Below are positions 58,938-64,000 of a stretch of 64,000 bases of DNA, in pieces; positions within the stretch are counted from its first letter, which is position 1; the number at the start of each line of letters is the position of its first letter. The position numbers and the translations under genes are program-made. The notes below the pieces were generated by a model, which saw nothing but the letters and a program-made list of their open reading frames with translations, searched no databases and was not told the origin of the DNA. The stretch is from Rutstroemia sp. NJR-2017a BVV2 (Eukaryota > Ascomycota > Leotiomycetes > Helotiales > Rutstroemiaceae): positions 62,001 to 126,000 of the forward strand of contig NJPS01000010.1 of NCBI GenBank assembly GCA_002946415.1. The letters run 5' to 3'.

Positions 58938-61767
58938 ATGGCAGGAAAAGCCCCATATAAGACTACCTTCGAGCCGGAGCGTACAATCCAACCAATCTAT
59001 ACTGGTGGAAGTGTGGCACTTGACAAAACTGGGCGCATTCTCGCAACAACTCTTGGTGAAGATGTCTTAGTGACGGACTTGAACACCGGAAGAGAGTTGG
59101 CCAGAATAGAAGGGGTCAGTCAATTGGTTGGAAAGATATTAATTGCTTAGCTAACAGGAGATTATAGGATGGGGAGGTTATTTCGACATTGAGTTGTATG
59201 TTGGAGATGTAGAAAAGCTTGCGACAGAGTTTCTGACAAATTTCACAGTGACACCCTCCGCTTCCCATCTAATCATCTGCTCGAGGTCTCTATCCATGCG
59301 AATATACTCCCTAAAGCCATCTTTATCCTCTGTCCTTGCACTCAACCACGAATTACTTCGAACCCTTAAACCACATACTACACCCGTTGTTGTTTTGGCT
59401 GTAGATCAAACAAGCACACTATTAGCGACTGGAGCTGCAGACGGTGTGGTGAAAGTTTGGGATATTGTCGGGGGATATGTAACACACACATTCCGAGGCC
59501 CTAATGTTTTAATATCTGCCTTACATTTCTTCGAACTGGTCGCAAGTGGAAAAGACGAAGAATCCGGTATCTCAATGCGCAATAGAAAAGCAGAACGCCG
59601 AAGAAGTCAAGCTGAAGATTCCGAGAGCGACGCAACGAAAGGTTTTCGTCTGGCTTCTGGAAGTCAAGATGGGAAAGTTCGGATCTGGGATCTCTATAAG
59701 AGGAATTGCGCCTCGGTGTTGGACTCACATGTATCGGATGTACGAGCACTGGATTATTCTCCCGACGAAAATGCGCTTCTTACAGGAAGTCGCGATAAAA
59801 CGATAATGTGGTGGGATGCAAAAACCTGGAAGATTCGCAAAGTCATACCGGTGCTCGAGGAGGTTGAAACAGCCGGCTTTATAAGTACTGGCAAATTCAC
59901 GTATACGGGGGGTTCTAATGGAAGAATACGCGTTTGGCAAACAGAGAACGGCAAGGAAATGACACAAGCTCAAGAAAGCGGCAATGAGGCTGATGCTATT
60001 GTCCATGCAATCTCATTCCCTGATCTCCCATTTATTTTGTCCATCCAAGCAGATCATACTCTGGTACTTCATTCCACGCAGTCGCTCGAGAATACGAACT
60101 CTGCTGTCACCATTCCGCCTTTGCCACAGATCAGAAGGATTTCCGGTACACATGACGAAATCATTGATTTAGGGTTCCTTCTTCCTGACAGGTCCTTACT
60201 TGCGCTTGCTACAAATTCGGAGGAGATCAGAATTGTGTCGCTCGTTTCAGACTCCTCCCAACCAACAACCGAATCCACTCAATACTTTGGCGCCGACGTT
60301 GCCCAATTAAAAGGTCATGAAGACATTATTATTTGCTTGGACATCGATTGGTCAGGTCACTGGGTCGCTACGGGCGCAAAAGACAACACTGCTCGTCTAT
60401 GGCGTATAGACCCCGAGAACTCCTCTTTCACTTGCCATACCACTTTCACTGGCCATGCCGAATCACTAGGTGCGATCGCGCTTCCACATACACCTCCGCC
60501 TGAATCTTCGCACATGTACAAATCGCCTTTGGAACACCCTCCGCCGTTTTTATTGACTGGGTCGCAAGACCAAACCGTCAAAAGATGGGATATTCAAGAT
60601 CAAAATGCCGCCCGAAAAGCACCCCGAGCCCTATACACACGGAAGGCTCATGATAAGGATATAAATGCGTTGGACATTGATCACAGCAGGAAGTTCTTTG
60701 CATCTGCATCGCAGGATCGAACAGTCAAAATTTGGTCAGTTGATGAAGGAGAAGTACAAGGTGTACTTAGAGGCCATCGACGTGGTGTTTGGTCTGTTAA
60801 GTTCGCACCAAAAGATACGCCTAATGTTGTAGGAGAAAATGGCCCAGCAGCCGGTAAAGGCCTGGTTCTTACAGGTAGCGGAGACAAGACTATCAAGATC
60901 TGGAGTTTATCCGATTACAGCTGTCTACGGACTTTCGAAGGCCACTCCAATAGTGTGTTGAAAGTAGCTTGGCTCAAGTTACCGAATCCGGAGGATCGAA
61001 ATCGTAAGCATACACAGATCGCCACAGCTGGCGGTGACGGGCTTGTGAAAGTATGGGATACTACAACTGGAGAAACCGAATGTACACTTGACAATCACGA
61101 AGATCGAGTCTGGGCTTTGACTGTTCACCCAAAGACAAATATGATTGTTTCCGGTAGCGGCGATTCGACAGTGACATTCTGGAAAGACACTTCGGCAGAG
61201 ACACAAGCCGCTAGCACTGCAGTAGCGACTCAGTTCGTTGAGCAAGAACAAGAGCTTCAAAATTATATACACGCCGGATCTTATCGAGAAGCAATAGTGC
61301 TTGCACTTCAACTGAATCATCCTGCCAGATTATTGTCGTTATTCACGTCCGTGGTGACCGGAAATGCCGAGGAGGGTAGTCTCTCCGGCCTTAAAGCTGT
61401 CGATCAAGTCCTTGCTTCATTATCCGATGAGCAAATATTTGCTCTTCTGTTGCGATTACGTGATTGGAACACTAACGCGAGAACAGCCTCGGTCTCACAG
61501 CGTATATTGTCAACGTTGGTGAAGAGTTATCCCTCATCTCGATTGTCTGATCTCAAAGTAAGAGGCTTGCAAGGTCAACGAAGCTTAAAAGAAGTCCTGG
61601 GCGCGCTCAAAGTATACACGGATAGACATTACAAGAGAATGGAGGAATTGATCGATGAGAGCTATCTTGTGGAATACACTTTGAGGGAAATGGATGGTAT
61701 TGGTTTTGTGAATGGACATGATGAAGCAGCGAGAGTGGATGTGGAGCAAGACACGATAATGGTTTAA
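58938..61767 (+). CDS. UTP13: U3 small nucleolar RNA-associated protein 13 (WD40)
   Basis: Subunit of the UTP-B complex of the small-subunit processome, nucleolar, needed for 18S rRNA maturation. Three exons, 58938-59114, 59168-59195 and 59249-61767, give 907 residues; both introns are 53 nt, and the middle exon is only 28 nt. At least twelve WD repeats are visible by endings such as VKVWDIVGG, VRIWDLYKR, IMWWDAKTW, IRVWQTENG, ARLWRIDP, VKRWDIQD, VKIWSVDEG, IKIWSLSDY and VKVWDTTTG, making two propellers. After the second comes the Utp13-specific C-terminal helical domain (about 750-890: LQNYIHAGSYREAIVLALQL, QIFALLLRLRDWNTN, LKVYTDRHYKRMEELIDESY). Yeast Utp13 is slightly shorter (about 817 residues). 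Complete and intact. Confidence 0.93.
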
Positions 61768-62129
61768 GTGATTACACTGTCTTTTCTAGCTTACACTTCT
61801 CCCTACCCTTTGGTTTGTTACTGTATCAGATGGTGTATATAGACCATAGCTACCCTCCAGTCGCATGGGGTATCCGCTGGGCAATCGTCAAATCTGACAT
61901 TATTCTTAAATCTCATCAATCTCACCATTAGTAAACTCGTATATCCATCTCCGTGATAGGCATGAATCTCGTTGTTGTGTAAGCTGTCGCCGATGCATCG
62001 CGATCTAAGTGAATGAGGTCTTACTGTAAGTGGGTGTGCTCCGTGGGATATTAAAATCTATACCACCATATGCTCTAGATTCCAAGAATAAATGCTGCTA
62101 TTTTCAAACTATTATTATACAGCTATATA
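61768..62129. other. Short region between convergent genes
   Basis: Holds the 3' ends of UTP13 and the dipeptidase gene; no further gene. Confidence 0.5.
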
Positions 62130-63710
62130 TTAGTATACACGTGGGTTAACCAAAAGAGTTCTCAGAGGTGGCAGTTCATCTTCCGCGGGGGTTTCACCCT
62201 TTGCCTGCAGTTTCGCCGCAACCTCATCAACATCCTTCCATACCCGTAGGATATTCTCGCCCACAACCTTTCTAGCATCACTGTCGCTGACGCCACGTTT
62301 CAACAACTCAGCTATCAAATCAGGGTATTTACTAACATCTTCCAGACCTCTTGGAGTGGAGAAAATGCCATCAAAGTCGCTTCCAAGGCCGACGTGATCG
62401 TATCCAATGAGATTCCCAATATGCATAATGTGCCTCGCGACATGCTCCAGAGTTGAGTTTTTGGGGTAAAAATCAGGTACACCATTTAGATTCGAGGAGT
62501 TTGCCACACAAGATACGAAATCAGGAGAGAAGTTCACCATGACGACGCCGTTTCTTTCCTTGACCAACTGAAGGATATCATCCGGGACATTTCGAGGATG
62601 GGGACAGAGTGCATAGGAGGACGAATGACTATATATAACTGGAGCAGCACTGCCATTCCACCCTTCTCCTGCTCCAAGGACATCTCTCATGGTATCTTGA
62701 CTAACATGAGAGAGGTCAACGATCATTCCCAGGCGATTCATTTCATGAATAAGTTTGCGACCAGCTGGAGAGACTCCTCCCCAGTAAGGTGTAGATTTCT
62801 CTATGCCGCCACCAGGCAATTCTACGAGGGCTGCATCCGCATATGCGTTGTGGCAATTGTGGGTCAAGGTCGCGTATCTGACACCAAGATTATAGAAAAG
62901 GCGGAGGTTTGAGTAAGAGTTTCCAATCTGATGAAGTCCTTCAATAATATAAGGAGAGATGAGCTGTCCATTCTTGAAGGCCGTACGAGCAGTGCTGCTG
63001 TTCCCAGGCAAAGAGAAGTGCGATGGGTAAGCAGCTTGAAGGCGAGCAAGCACGTCCAATTGCGTCAAAGTAAAAGCAACAGCTGGATGTGTGTTAGCAT
63101 AAGAATGGTGCCAGCATAGCAAGTGGTTCACGAACAGTCAGCATAATTCTCATCAGAGAAATCGGTCCAGTTTGAAGGACATGGAACGAAAGCACTCCAA
63201 AATGCACCCCCATTTTTCCCAGCCTTGAGTCGGGGGAGGTCTACATGGCCAGTCATTCCACCATTTTCGAACAAATTCTTGAATTTATCGTCGTAAATGT
63301 GATTGTTGTAGGCGAAACGAATGAGAATAGCTAAGTCATTATGGCCATCTGGGACGTATTAGTTGAAAGTATACGGATCATAGAATACCAGACATACCTA
63401 TCAGCGGCGTATCAGTCAGGATTCTGTTGACCCTCTCCTGAATGGATAGAGGTTCTTGATGCCCAAAACGCCAACGGTGGTCGAACAAACCACCAATGAG
63501 GTTAGTTGGCAAAAATAGCATGGTAAAAATGATAGCAGAACATAATGCTAAGACCACAGTCATTGAATCATTGAAGGCATTTCGGGATTTCCGTGAGGCA
63601 TGCTTTGTCGTGTGCTCGACATCGTGGTTGATGCCCTGTGGATGACTGTCTCGGATTCCCGGCATCCCCTTATCCCTGGGTAATAAAGGGTCTCGCTCGG
63701 TACAAAACAT
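62130..63710 (-). CDS. Membrane dipeptidase (peptidase family M19)
   Basis: Zinc-dependent hydrolysis of dipeptides; here membrane-anchored. Three exons, 63710-63398, 63348-63136 and 63082-62130, give 492 residues; introns 49 and 53 nt. The N-terminal cytosolic head (about 50 residues) is followed by a membrane anchor (TVVLALCSAIIFTMLFL), so a type II topology, unlike the GPI-anchored animal enzyme. M19 landmarks: DGHNDLAILIR (first metal His/Asp), LGVRYATLTHNCHN, NRLGMIVDLSHVS, VIYSHSSSYAL (metal His), GYDHVGLGSDFDGI (Asp of the site) and the end VVGENILRVW. All the metal-binding residues that I can identify are present. Donor GTTCGT of the second intron is slightly unusual. Complete. Confidence 0.92.
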
Positions 63711-64000
63711 GATGTCGAAGTTGTAAATGAAAATGCAAAGGTTGCCGTCGGATGCTAGATACGTGAGGAGGTACAGTTAGTAGAACAGAAAAGCCGCGCG
63801 ATAAGAGTATTGCACGTGTCATCCCATCTAATCGCCGCGACGCCGTGATCACCTCTTCTTTCCCCCTTCATCAAACCGTCAGACCGTTTCCCCAAGATTC
63901 AAAACGAGCGCTAAACCACTTCAGTCGATTTTTCCCACAATTTCCCAAGTCGAGCTATTTTTATGCCGTATCGAACTGCGTGTTTATCGCTTAACCTCAA
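63711..64000. other. Upstream region of the dipeptidase gene
   Basis: No gene seen up to the window end; presumed promoter. Confidence 0.4.

Noticed and set aside
1..64000. CRISPR arrays, rRNA and tRNA genes
   Set aside because: No regularly spaced repeats or rRNA-like stretches noticed, and no cloverleaf with a GGTTCGA-type arm recognised; a tRNA scan could still reveal one I missed.

Overview
The window looks like nuclear DNA of a filamentous ascomycete, most likely a leotiomycete-type fungus; this is inferred from gene style, not from a search. Genes have short introns (44-104 nt, with one of 199 nt) with GT..AG ends. The gene set is typical of such fungi: secreted esterase, xylosidase and protease, a sugar transporter and ribosome-biogenesis machinery. 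Two very AT-rich blocks carry repeat-induced point mutation (RIP): transposon coding frames are recognisable but riddled with TAA/TAG, and ATG is almost absent.

Layout. 1-11.57 kb: RIP block A, with a Ty3/Gypsy pol relic (+ strand), a purine-rich coiled-coil-like repeat, an unidentified relic and a LINE relic (- strand). 11.6-16.25 kb: a gene island with a broken polyketide synthase ketosynthase fragment and an intact 3-exon carboxylesterase. 16.26-23.55 kb: RIP block B, with a second copy of the same LINE, same orientation and practically the same length. 23.55-24.1 kb: a small GC-rich island and a coding relic. 24.1-31.1 kb: a membrane protein and a large 5-exon gene with a cysteine-rich middle and a permuted papain-like (LRAT/PPPDE-type) signature, followed in frame, after a stop, by a Gly/Cys-rich tail.

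32-40.4 kb: a small type II membrane protein gene is split. Its N-terminal part ends at 32.38 kb and its C-terminal part begins at 40.10 kb, with a 92-bp near-identical direct repeat at the break. Between the halves lie a secreted HExxH peptidase, a secreted cysteine-containing protein, a small unknown protein and a broken pogo/jerky-like DDE transposase. 40.7-49 kb: a TPR-like relic, a 6-exon GH3 beta-xylosidase with two GGCTAAA (XlnR-type) sites upstream, and an unknown 3-exon gene.

49-64 kb: an extended SDR, a short hAT-type element with inverted ends and an 8-bp target duplication, a sugar transporter, a multi-pass membrane protein divergent from UTP13 (U3 snoRNP), and a membrane dipeptidase. 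This last part is ordinary core-genome sequence. The xylosidase, sugar transporter and esterase fit plant-polymer use, but no co-regulated operon-like unit is expected in such a genome. I recognised no tRNA, rRNA or CRISPR array. Exon boundaries were placed by eye from splice signals, frame continuity and total length divisible by three.
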